This document shows, piece after piece, positions 1-6,525 of a stretch of 17,166 bases of DNA. The stretch comes from Domibacillus sp. (GTDB lineage Bacteria; Bacillota; Bacilli; Bacillales; Domibacillaceae). Made by a program: the position numbers and the translations under genes. How positions within the stretch are numbered: the first letter of the stretch is position 1; the number at the start of each line of letters is the position of its first letter. The stretch lies in NCBI GenBank assembly GCA_031177795.1, contig JAPSKG010000017.1, positions 1 through 17,166 on the forward strand. The letters are read 5' to 3'. The notes under the pieces were generated by a model. It ran no database searches. It was not told the DNA's origin and was given only the letters and a program-made list of their open reading frames with translations.

Positions 1-108
1 TATCAATATTATTACATTTAAAGTTAAAATATAGAAAAATATCATTTAATGTGTAAAATTAACGAAGTAAGTTAAATTTAGGTGATGAAAGAGGGAAATG
101 GAAGAGCT

Positions 109-1566
109 ATGTTTAAGAAAAAATCAATAATGGCTGCTGCAGCTTTCATGATGACGGTATCTTTATTAGGAACAAATGGATCTGCACAAGCAGCCGGTTT
201 TGTTGATGTTCCAAATCGGACAGTGAAGGAAGTTACGTATTTAGCAGAAGGTGGAATTGCCAATGGTTCATCCGAATTGATATTCGGATCTGAAAAAAAA
301 GTTACCCGTTTGGAAGCCGCTGCTTTTATCGGACGTGCCCTTCAACTAAATGGAACAACACGCAAAACAAATTTTCTTGATGTTTCTTCCAACAACTTTG
401 CCTCTGGATATATACAGTCAGCAGTTGAAAAAGGAATTCTTTCCGGCTATGATGGCGGCCGCTTTTTGCCAGCGAAAGAAGTGTCACGCGGAGAAATGGC
501 TGTTATGATCTCAAAAGCATTTGGTTATCCGTTCGGCGGGTCTCTTTCAGGTGCGGCAAACGCTCTTGTTTCACGCGGTATTGCAAGCGGCATGGAAGAT
601 GGAACATTTGGTTCTAATCAAATTATTAAACGCGCTGACTTTGCTGTTTTTCTTGCACGGGCGGTTAATCCGGCATTTCGTCTTAAACAATCAGACGTTG
701 CTTCTTTAACAAGATGGACAAACACAGGTAATTTGAATGTTCGCTCCGGCCCGTCAACTTCTTTTGCTTCAATTGGAAAACTAGCAGCGAACACGCAAGT
801 AACCGTTCTTCAACAAGTTGGGGGCTGGTCTTATATTCGTGCCGGCCAGTTAACAGGTTTTGTTAGTACAAGCTATTTGCGAAGCACTGAAACAGGCGGT
901 GCAACAGTTACTCCTGCTCCGACACCAGCACCTGCTAAAGCACCAGCTCCATCAACTGCAAGCTCCATTCTTGCAAGCGAAACAATTATCATTGATCCAG
1001 GACATGGAGGAAAAGATCCAGGTGCTATCGGATTCGGTTTGCGTGAAAAAGATGTGGCTTTAACAACCAGCTTAAAAGTAACGAATTTAATTAAAAAAAC
1101 GCCGCTTCAAGTAAAAATGACGCGTTCAGACGACCGTTATATTACTATTAATGACCGCGCTGCATTTGCAAAGAAAAACGGCGGCGATCTTTTTGTCAGC
1201 ATCCATGCAAATGCTGCAGTCTCACCAAACGCAAATGGAACTGAAACCCTTTATTATGCAGCAGCAAACGGCCAAAACACAGCAGACAGCAAGCTGCTTG
1301 CAGCAAAAATTCAAGATCGGATGATGGCTGCATGGGGACTCAGCAACCGCGGAATTAAAGCACGTGATAATCTTGGAGTATTAAAAAACAATTCTGTGCC
1401 GGCTGCTCTTGCAGAACTTGGCTTTATCACAAATAAAGGTGATAACGATAAATTAAAATCAGACTACTGGCTAGATAAAATGTCAAAAGCGATTTACGAT
1501 GGCATTTTGGATTATTACAAAGCAAAAGGCTACGACGTCAACTCCTTTTACTCGGTTGGTAAATAA
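109..1566 (+). CDS. SLH-SH3b-amidase_3 N-acetylmuramoyl-L-alanine amidase
   Basis: Secreted zinc amidase predicted to cleave the lactyl-amide bond between N-acetylmuramic acid and the stem peptide. It has 485 residues from the ATG at 109. That start puts a clean signal peptide first (basic MFKKKS, a hydrophobic stretch, cleavage near SAQA-AG at 28-29), with GAGGG at 91-95 as a somewhat distant ribosome site; in-frame GTG 82 and ATG 85 would add only nine polar residues. Domains in order: three S-layer-homology repeats (about 30-82, 88-142, 145-190), a bacterial SH3 domain (about 203-260, with LNVRSGPS), a Pro/Ala/Thr linker (265-287) and Amidase_3 (291-472). Visible zinc ligands are His299 (DPGHGG), Glu313 (LREKD) and His366 (SIHAN); the catalytic glutamate is Glu436 (AELGF). 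Family knowledge: SLH repeats bind pyruvylated secondary wall polymer. Single-gene unit closed by a strong terminator. Likely autolysin role in growth or separation is inference. Confidence 0.95.
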   Translation: MFKKKSIMAAAAFMMTVSLLGTNGSAQAAGFVDVPNRTVKEVTYLAEGGIANGSSELIFGSEKKVTRLEAAAFIGRALQLNGTTRKTNFLDVSSNNFASGYIQSAVEKGILSGYDGGRFLPAKEVSRGEMAVMISKAFGYPFGGSLSGAANALVSRGIASGMEDGTFGSNQIIKRADFAVFLARAVNPAFRLKQSDVASLTRWTNTGNLNVRSGPSTSFASIGKLAANTQVTVLQQVGGWSYIRAGQLTGFVSTSYLRSTETGGATVTPAPTPAPAKAPAPSTASSILASETIIIDPGHGGKDPGAIGFGLREKDVALTTSLKVTNLIKKTPLQVKMTRSDDRYITINDRAAFAKKNGGDLFVSIHANAAVSPNANGTETLYYAAANGQNTADSKLLAAKIQDRMMAAWGLSNRGIKARDNLGVLKNNSVPAALAELGFITNKGDNDKLKSDYWLDKMSKAIYDGILDYYKAKGYDVNSFYSVGK

Positions 1567-1606
1567 AAAGGAAGAGAAGCAAACAATGCTTCTCTTCCTT
1601 TTTTAT
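1566..1606 (+). terminator. Intrinsic terminator of the amidase gene
   Basis: A perfect 15-bp stem (1566-1580 with 1588-1602) and a 7-nt loop begin at the last base of the amidase stop codon. The right arm ends in a T-rich run, as expected for a factor-independent terminator. Confidence 0.9.
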
Positions 1607-1715
1607 TTGAATACAGTTTTTCAATAGGTACTAATCTCTTAAAAAGAGGGTATAATGTATGATACCACTAATCGGGAAAAATTTTTCAGTATTACCCAAA
1701 AGGAGCGGGATACGT

Positions 1716-1982
1716 ATGTTTATCAAAACATTTACCGTTGCAGGAAGCCAGGGACTGCCTGTTCAAACAGCTATGAAGCTGACGCATTTGGCCAGCCGAT
1801 TTACGGCGGATATTACGCTCGAATATAAAGGAAGGAAAGTAAACTTAAAGTCGATTCTTGGAGTAATCTCGCTCGGAATTGCTCCTGGAAATGAAGTTAC
1901 TATTATTACACAGGGCCTTGACGAATACGAGGCTATTCGCGCGATTGGCACAGCTATGTCAAATGAAATGGCCGGTGTGTAA
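1716..1982 (+). CDS. HPr/Crh-family protein lacking the active-site histidine
   Basis: An 88-residue member of the PTS HPr fold family. The ATG at 1716 is chosen because AGGAG at 1701-1705 precedes it by 10 nt; an earlier in-frame ATG at 1659 overlaps a TATAAT box at 1651-1656 and has no ribosome site. In HPr the active loop reads GIHARPA with His15; here the same columns read GLPVQTA, so Pro15, Gln17 and Thr18 replace His15, Arg17 and Pro18. The regulatory serine motif is kept: NLKSILGVISLG with Ser46. B. subtilis Crh has Gln15 but keeps the ArgProAla residues, so this protein is more altered than Crh. From family knowledge it cannot carry phosphate from Enzyme I but could still be phosphorylated on Ser46 by HPr kinase. 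A CcpA-related or other regulatory role is inference. It stands alone, with its terminator overlapping the stop codon. Confidence 0.9.
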   Translation: MFIKTFTVAGSQGLPVQTAMKLTHLASRFTADITLEYKGRKVNLKSILGVISLGIAPGNEVTIITQGLDEYEAIRAIGTAMSNEMAGV

Positions 1983-2007
1983 CATTTGTTGCACACCGGC
2001 TTTTTTG
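1971..2007 (+). terminator. Terminator overlapping the end of the HPr-like gene
   Basis: GCCGGTGTG at 1971-1979 pairs with CACACCGGC at 1992-2000, followed by six T and GTTTT. The left arm lies within the last codons and the stop codon. Confidence 0.85.
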
Positions 2008-2090
2008 TTTTAAATAGCTTTTGTTTTTTGCACATTTTCTTTTTTATAAATCCGGCGGCACTTTTTGCAGCCATCTTGAAAAAGCCGTTT

Positions 2091-2645
2091 TTATTTTATT
2101 TCTATAATGCTTTCATCTTCCATAAAAAAATCATGGCATTCTATTAACTTTGTTTTTAAGTTCTCTGACAGCCGGTCTTTATCGTAGGCACAAACAGCAG
2201 TGATTTGATGCATGTCCACCATTTCGTCTAGCTTGCCTTCATAATGCCTGATTTCTTTCTCAATGTTTTCGTCTTCTCTCCACTCTACGTGTCCCCAGGT
2301 CCGTACTGAAAAAGTGCCTTCTTTTAAAAAAGGCTGCAAAGTTTTAAAGCAAAAAGCCAAAACTTGCTCAGGATGAAAGGTGTTATGCATAAAATAAAAA
2401 TCAAAATTGTTTACATATTTTATTTTCACCAATTGTTCTTTATTTAAATGCTTTTGCAGTTCTTTTTGAATGATGGAATATAATTTATTGTTTTCAACCA
2501 ACAAAACATGATCGCCTTGTTTAATCCCGGCTATAATATACGTGACAACATTTTGCACATATTTTTGTTTATCTTCAAAGCAGTAAAAAACATGTCCTTT
2601 TACCGTTTCTGCTGTTGTTCTAACTTTTTCTTTTTCAGCTGTCAT
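2091..2645 (-). CDS. MEDS-domain sensor-like protein
   Basis: A 184-residue soluble protein resembling the MEDS domain (methanogen/methylotroph DcmR sensory domain), a RecA-like alpha/beta fold found in sensor and anti-sigma-regulator proteins. Seen: an N-terminal block HVFYCFEDKQKYVQNVVTYI (about 18-37), then IKQGDHVLLVEN (about 41-52), the typical opening 'brings the client into contact, then makes it available' of this family, and a C-terminal ITAVCAYD strand. No membrane segment, signal peptide or attached kinase or DNA-binding domain is visible, so it would act through a partner. The ATG has AAGGAG seven bases upstream. It is separated from the upstream DUF2294 gene by a terminator and so probably has its own promoter in the 50 AT-rich bases before it. 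Family assignment is from recalled pattern and moderately sure; the ligand is unknown. Confidence 0.7.
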   Translation of the reverse strand: MTAEKEKVRTTAETVKGHVFYCFEDKQKYVQNVVTYIIAGIKQGDHVLLVENNKLYSIIQKELQKHLNKEQLVKIKYVNNFDFYFMHNTFHPEQVLAFCFKTLQPFLKEGTFSVRTWGHVEWREDENIEKEIRHYEGKLDEMVDMHQITAVCAYDKDRLSENLKTKLIECHDFFMEDESIIEIK

Positions 2646-2692
2646 CGTTATTCTCCTTTAAACACTTTCTCTCATGCTTTTTTATTTTAATA

Positions 2693-2738
2693 TAAAAAAA
2701 AGCCAAAAAGAAGGGCCGCAGCCCTTTTCTTTTTGGCT
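2693..2738 (-). terminator. Terminator of the DUF2294 gene (minus strand)
   Basis: AGCCAAAAAGAAGGG at 2701-2715 pairs with the segment at 2722-2738 (two-base bulge). Read on the minus strand the hairpin is followed by eight T (2694-2701 on the plus strand are A). It lies 22 nt past the stop codon at 2761. Confidence 0.85.
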
Positions 2739-2760
2739 TATATCTAGTTCCATGCCTAGC

Positions 2761-3453
2761 TTATTGCTGCCTGTTATATGGTTTTAAAATAAGCAGACTG
2801 CTGCTTTTGTCTTGATCAAAGTTCCAATCCACAAAAAAATCAGTAACGTCTGCCTGCAGCGTCTTTTCAAACTGCTGCTTATATGACTGGAAAATCCGCC
2901 GTTCCAGATTTCTTTTTGCAAGTTTAAGTGTTTCTCCAAAGTCCAGCCGGTGCAGTTCTTTTTCAATAGGAACAAGAAGCCCTTTTCTTATTATAAGAAG
3001 TGTTCTCGGATTAATCAAATAGGAAAAAACCTGTTCTGGAACTTTTTGAACAGTAAAAGTGAGGTCTGCCATAACTTCTTCTACCTGTTTTTTATTAGGA
3101 TACATGAAAGCACCCGCTTTTTTCTCACTGATGGCGGTAAACATCCCTGATTGTTCTTTTAAATTCCAGTCATAGTAAAACTCTTTTATGTCCAGGCCAA
3201 CATGCAGCTTTATGTATGCTTTTATTTCTTCAACCAAAGTTTCCATCAATAAATCACGTGTTTTTTGAACATATAATCCTTGTTCCAGATCCAGCAAAGA
3301 TTTTTCTAACGGTGATAAAAACTTTGTAAAATAAATTACGACAAAGGGGTCCCCGACACTGGCAAAAACTGTTTCTGGCCCTTTTCCAAACTGCTCACGA
3401 AGCAACCGGCCTACAAAGCTTCCCAGCTCTTTTTGTTTGTGCACTATGTCCAT
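2761..3453 (-). CDS. Tandem DUF2294 (MpsC-type) protein
   Basis: A 230-residue soluble protein made of two copies of the DUF2294 domain, a family also named MpsC for its occurrence beside the membrane-potential-generating MpsAB system. Copy 1 (about 1-112) has FGKGPETV, FLSPLEKSLL and FYYDWNL; copy 2 (about 119-230) has the matching LLVPIEKELH and FFVDWNF. Copy 2 has lost the GKGP motif (it reads VQKVPEQV), so the copies have diverged. Typical members as I recall are about 110-130 residues with one domain, so this one is a duplication. The start is supported by AAGGAGGG eight bases upstream. No mpsA or mpsB gene is present here. It lies 56 nt downstream of the msrB fusion on the same strand without a clear terminator between, so read-through from the msr unit is possible. 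Biochemical function is unknown. Confidence 0.8.
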   Translation of the reverse strand: MDIVHKQKELGSFVGRLLREQFGKGPETVFASVGDPFVVIYFTKFLSPLEKSLLDLEQGLYVQKTRDLLMETLVEEIKAYIKLHVGLDIKEFYYDWNLKEQSGMFTAISEKKAGAFMYPNKKQVEEVMADLTFTVQKVPEQVFSYLINPRTLLIIRKGLLVPIEKELHRLDFGETLKLAKRNLERRIFQSYKQQFEKTLQADVTDFFVDWNFDQDKSSSLLILKPYNRQQ

Positions 3454-3509
3454 ACTTGTTTCCCTCCTTGTGACCGCATACTTTTCTTTTAGTTAATCCC
3501 GGGGTGTGT

Positions 3510-4406
3510 TTATTCCGGAAATAAAGAAAGATACTTTCTATATCCTTTTTCTGCAAGCTCTATTTTAGGAATAAACCTTAAAGCGGCTGAATTAACGCAA
3601 TAACGCAATCCTCCTGAATCAGCTGGCCCGTCTTGAAAAACATGTCCAAGGTGAGAATCGGCTTGAACGCTGCGAATTTCTGTACGTGTCATGTGGTGGC
3701 TTACATCCATTCGTTCTTTAATGCTGGTAGGAGAAAGCGGTTTTGTAAAGCTTGGCCACCCGCACCCCGCGTCATACTGGTTAAGCGAGCTAAACAAAGG
3801 CTCTCCGGAAACAATGTCTACATAAATACCTTCTTGTTTATTGTTCCAATAATCATTGTTGTAAGGGGGCTCTGTTCCGTTTAACTGTGTTACTTGAAAC
3901 TGTAAAGGCGTCAGCTGTTTTTTTAATGTTTCATCCGCCCATAACTCCCTTAGCTTTTTTTCCCGTCCCGATCGAAGCCGATACAGCTGGTAGCGAAACG
4001 CATTTTTCCGATGAAAATGCTGGTGGAAAGCTTTGGCTGGAGAAAATGACGTTGCCGGCTGCGCTAAAACGGCAATCGGCTTTGAAAATCGGCCGCTTTG
4101 TTCAAGAGCTTTTTTTGCTTGCTCAAACAGCTTTTTTTGTATTGGATTGTAATAAAAAACAATAGGCTTGTAAGCATTGCCGCGTTCTGCAAACTGGCCA
4201 GCATCGTCAGTTGGATCAATTTCCTTCCAGTAAACCTCCAGCATTTTTTCAAACGAAAACACCTCAGGATCAAACAGTACTTGAACGGTTTCATGTTGTC
4301 CCATAAAACCTGCTGTTATCTTTTCCACACCAGGCTGTTCGTCAAAAGCTGCTGCCAAAAACCAAAAACGCCCGCCGGCAAACGCTGCTGTTTCCGCTTT
4401 GTTCAT
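3510..4406 (-). CDS. msrB: MsrA-MsrB fusion with degenerate MsrA half
   Basis: A 298-residue two-domain protein. The MsrB domain (about 161-298) reduces methionine-R-sulfoxide; it keeps the nucleophile Cys270 (LRYCVNSAAL), the candidate resolving Cys215 (DAGCGWPSF) and the HLGHVFQDG motif. The N-terminal MsrA domain (about 5-145) should read GGCFWCM; here it reads GGRFWFL, with Arg13 and Phe16 in place of the two cysteines. It also jumps from GFMG directly to QHETVQV, missing about 18 residues of the usual PTY-VC-TTGH segment. The fold-defining motifs PGVEK, IDPTDDAGQFAERG and FHQHFHRKN remain. The MsrA half is therefore predicted to be catalytically dead, perhaps structural. The ATG is four nt after the stop of the upstream msrA gene, with GGTGGTGA over that stop as ribosome site, so translation is probably coupled. 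MsrB activity is confident; the role of the dead half is open. Confidence 0.93.
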   Translation of the reverse strand: MNKAETAAFAGGRFWFLAAAFDEQPGVEKITAGFMGQHETVQVLFDPEVFSFEKMLEVYWKEIDPTDDAGQFAERGNAYKPIVFYYNPIQKKLFEQAKKALEQSGRFSKPIAVLAQPATSFSPAKAFHQHFHRKNAFRYQLYRLRSGREKKLRELWADETLKKQLTPLQFQVTQLNGTEPPYNNDYWNNKQEGIYVDIVSGEPLFSSLNQYDAGCGWPSFTKPLSPTSIKERMDVSHHMTRTEIRSVQADSHLGHVFQDGPADSGGLRYCVNSAALRFIPKIELAEKGYRKYLSLFPE

Positions 4407-4410
4407 TTTC

Positions 4411-5085
4411 TCACCACCGGAGTGTTTTTAAAATCTGGTGCAGCTCATCGCGTGACTCTTCTCTTATATCCCATTTTTCCAGCTCTTCTTTTATGTCATT
4501 AAGCGTACAATATTCTTTGACAAACCCATTTAATCTTGCTATTAACGTCGAATCGGTAAATTCTTTTTCAGAAGAAAACTGTTTGCGCAATAAAGACGAA
4601 GCTTTCACAAAGCGCTTCAAGTAATGTTTTTGGTGGCGGTTTTCTGCCCGGGTAAAACCTTGAAATGGCTCGATCTCTGTTTCAATTTGCTCATTGCGCT
4701 TGTTTTCCAGTTCTTTTTTCACTTTTTCAATAATGCTTTTTTGTTTTTCACTATGATAAAACAGTAAAGACATATACTGTCTCTCTTTGTAGCTAACCCT
4801 GTTTGTGGAAGTATGGTTTCCCCAAAAAATACGAATGATTTCTTCAAAGGAAACTTTTTTTGGATCAAATATAACTTGTAGAGTTTCTGTATGATCTCCC
4901 ATTTTTCGGTATTCCGGGCTTTCAGTTGTGCCGCCGGCAAATCCGACGCGTGTGCGAATTACTCCTGGCACTGCTCCAAAGCGCGCATCGGGACTCCAAA
5001 AACAGCCCATACCGAAAGTAGCCATTTCTGTTTCTTCTATTTCAAGCTGCCATTCGGCTTCAATTTCAGGGATTGTTTTGGCCAT
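4411..5085 (-). CDS. msrA: Peptide methionine-S-sulfoxide reductase MsrA (GCFWS type)
   Basis: A 224-residue MsrA that reduces methionine-S-sulfoxide in proteins. Seen: ATFGMGCFWSPDARF with nucleophile Cys28, VGFAGGTTESPEYRKMGDHTETLQV (46-71, the segment deleted in the downstream fusion) with the presumed catalytic Glu67, a VSYKERQY stretch (97-104) where most MsrA have D-x-GxQYRS, and NRHQKHY (149-155). No second cysteine follows in the active loop; the only other one is Cys193, so recycling would use Cys193, thioredoxin directly or the partner protein. Residues about 160-224 form a charged, probably helical C-terminal extension not needed for the MsrA fold. AAAGGAG sits eight bases before the ATG. 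It is first in a tight two-gene unit with the fusion protein, which supplies MsrB activity; together they cover both sulfoxide stereoisomers. Confidence 0.92.
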   Translation of the reverse strand: MAKTIPEIEAEWQLEIEETEMATFGMGCFWSPDARFGAVPGVIRTRVGFAGGTTESPEYRKMGDHTETLQVIFDPKKVSFEEIIRIFWGNHTSTNRVSYKERQYMSLLFYHSEKQKSIIEKVKKELENKRNEQIETEIEPFQGFTRAENRHQKHYLKRFVKASSLLRKQFSSEKEFTDSTLIARLNGFVKEYCTLNDIKEELEKWDIREESRDELHQILKTLRW

Positions 5086-5136
5086 TTTAATCGCTCCTTT
5101 TTTAAATCATACAGGATATCGCGGAACGGCAAAAGA

Positions 5137-5170
5137 AAAAAAGCTTTTAGCTCCCGCTAAAAGCTTTTTT
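5137..5170. terminator. Terminator-like hairpin in the msrA/ssp divergent region
   Basis: A perfect 15-bp stem (5137-5151 with 5156-5170) with a four-base loop has T-runs on both strands. No gene ends on either side: msrA starts 52 nt away on the minus strand and the spore gene starts 213 nt away on the plus strand. If msrA is transcribed from further upstream, this would lie in its leader. A minus-strand TATGAT at 5106-5111 could be a -10 placed after the hairpin, but its -35 is poor. Confidence 0.65.
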
Positions 5171-5324
5171 GGTTAAACATAAACCGGCAGTCTGGCTTTT
5201 TTATTTAACCGCTTTTCACAAGGAAGGTTTTCCCTTGAAAAAGACAAAAAATGAGGTAGCTGTTTTTCCTGCCCTTCTTAGTGGAGTCTTTCCAAAAACG
5301 ATATCATTTGCTACTGCTTTTCTT

Positions 5325-5354
5325 GCATGTTTCCTTTCAAGAAAACAAATAGTA
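5325..5354 (+). promoter_or_regulatory. SigG-like (forespore) promoter of the spore protein gene
   Basis: GCATG at 5325-5329 matches the SigG -35 consensus GMATR. After exactly 18 bases, AATAGTA at 5348-5354 matches the -10 consensus CATNMTA at four of the six fixed positions. It is placed about 30 nt before an alpha/beta SASP gene, a class known to be SigG-transcribed. Confidence 0.6.
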
Positions 5355-5382
5355 TGAACAAACAAAAGAGGTGGTGAAAAAC

Positions 5383-5586
5383 ATGGCATCAAAAAACAAC
5401 CGCAACAAGCTTTTAGTTCCCGGGTCTGAACAAGTGCTTGAGCAATTTAAATACGAAATTGCCAGTGAATTTGGTGTTTCTCTTGGAGCAGATACAACTG
5501 CACGCTCTAACGGATCTACAGGCGGAGAAATGACAAAACGCTTAATCCAGCTTGCCCAGCAGGAGCTGCGCGGACGTAATTTTTAA
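5383..5586 (+). CDS. Alpha/beta-type small acid-soluble spore protein
   Basis: A 67-residue DNA-binding protein of the alpha/beta SASP family, which coats spore DNA, changes its UV chemistry and is degraded at germination. Seen: the germination-protease recognition site KYEIASEFGV (cleavage expected between Glu and Ile), followed by the family signature GADTTARSNGSTGGEMTKRLI, and the C-terminal QLAQQEL. The ATG at 5383 is preferred over GTG at 5371 and 5374, which are part of the ribosome site AGAGGTGGTG. The length is typical. A SigG-like promoter precedes it and a long terminator follows, so it is monocistronic. Which paralogue (sspA, B, C, D or another) cannot be decided from the sequence. 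Confidence 0.96.
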   Translation: MASKNNRNKLLVPGSEQVLEQFKYEIASEFGVSLGADTTARSNGSTGGEMTKRLIQLAQQELRGRNF

Positions 5587-5604
5587 TTTGCTTTAGTAAA
5601 AGCA

Positions 5605-5655
5605 CGCGCATCCTTTTTGCGGAGCATACCGCAAAAAGGATGCGCGGCTTTTTTA
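5605..5655 (+). terminator. Strong terminator after the spore protein gene
   Basis: A perfect 18-bp stem (5605-5622 with 5629-5646) with a six-base loop is followed by GGC and six T. It may also stop minus-strand transcripts from the FG-GAP gene that ends at 5696, though the minus-side T-run is weak. Confidence 0.9.
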
Positions 5656-5695
5656 TATCCGATTTTGATTTTTTGGCGCTTTGAACCACTGCTAA

Positions 5696-6403
5696 TTAGT
5701 TTGTTAAATCTTTTCCATTAATATTCACATGCTGATGTTTTCGCCCAAACTCGCTTCCATTCCATTTTAAGTTTGTTTGCACATAACCGAGCCCATCTGC
5801 ATTGTAACGGCCTGCAATATGCTGAACAGCCAGCAACTCATATACGCCATTTCGATCATAATCAATTGGATACAAGCCGGATAAAGGAGATACCCACCCT
5901 TTAATGGCAGCTTTGAGCGTTCCATTTGAGGTATAAATTTCAGCCAAATAATTCTCATCCTTGTAAGTTAAGTCTACTACATATTTTTTTTCTGGTTCTT
6001 CACTTAGGACTGTTGCCTTATAGTTATTTTCAAATTGAACATCATATATCCCTTTTTGATTAAACACTTCAAAATCAAAAATTTTATAAAATTGTCCGGC
6101 TGTAAATGAAAATAAATATGCAATTATGGTTCCGCCGCTTCCTCCTGTGTTCATCATGATTAAAATATCATTCGTTTTGTTTCCGGTAAAATCACCAAGA
6201 AAAATAGTAGGCTGGTACCCGGTGTTTTCTTTAAACGGGATTTGGACAGATTGAAGAGTAAGCCCATAATGGACAACCACCGAGATGTTTTCAAAAAAAG
6301 AGCTGTCAGACCGTTTATCTCCCGTTAAATAAATAATGTCTAGTATTCCGTCTCCCGTTACATCCGCATACTTTACATCAATGATTGTACTCAATATCGA
6401 CAC
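5696..6403 (-). CDS. FG-GAP/VCBS-like repeat protein, no signal peptide
   Basis: A 235-residue protein with three aspartate-rich loops of the FG-GAP/VCBS (integrin-like beta-propeller) type: DVTGDGILD (14-22), DFTGNKTND (71-79) and DYDRNGVYE (181-189), each followed by a hydrophobic strand. In such repeats the loop binds calcium; the first matches best. Start: GTG at 6403, with GGAAG six bases upstream; an ATG overlapping it at 6405 is out of frame. No signal peptide, anchor or transmembrane segment is seen, unusual because relatives are often exported. Similar proteins of unknown function are common in Bacillus genomes as I recall. It sits alone between the spore gene and the cysI terminator. 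Function is unknown; a spore or cell-surface role would be a guess. Confidence 0.75.
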   Translation of the reverse strand: MSILSTIIDVKYADVTGDGILDIIYLTGDKRSDSSFFENISVVVHYGLTLQSVQIPFKENTGYQPTIFLGDFTGNKTNDILIMMNTGGSGGTIIAYLFSFTAGQFYKIFDFEVFNQKGIYDVQFENNYKATVLSEEPEKKYVVDLTYKDENYLAEIYTSNGTLKAAIKGWVSPLSGLYPIDYDRNGVYELLAVQHIAGRYNADGLGYVQTNLKWNGSEFGRKHQHVNINGKDLTN

Positions 6404-6483
6404 ATTGTTCTTCCTTTCTGCCGTTGTTTAATGTCTTTAGGCTCGAGTATTAGTATGTATGCCAACGCACGTTTAGACTAAAC

Positions 6484-6519
6484 AACAAAAAAGAGACAGG
6501 AATTTTTTCCTGTCTCTTT
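6484..6519 (-). terminator. Terminator of the cysJI operon
   Basis: AAAGAGACAGGA at 6490-6501 pairs with TCCTGTCTCTTT at 6508-6519. On the minus strand the hairpin is followed by TTTTG. It lies seven nt past the cysI stop codon. Confidence 0.9.
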
Positions 6520-6525
6520 CACTTA

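Noticed and set aside
860..1063. Gln/Leu-rich 67-codon plus-strand frame
   Set aside because: It lies wholly within the amidase SH3/linker region in another frame; its bias mirrors the Pro/Ala/Thr linker codons, and it has no ribosome site of its own.
1651..1658. TATAAT as the promoter of the HPr-like gene
   Set aside because: A good -10 box, but no -35 resembling TTGACA at 16-18 nt; kept only as a note under the gene.
6420..6480. SigG or SigK promoter for the FG-GAP gene
   Set aside because: A minus-strand CATACTA matches the SigG -10, but no GMATR lies 18 nt upstream and no SigK -35 is spaced correctly.
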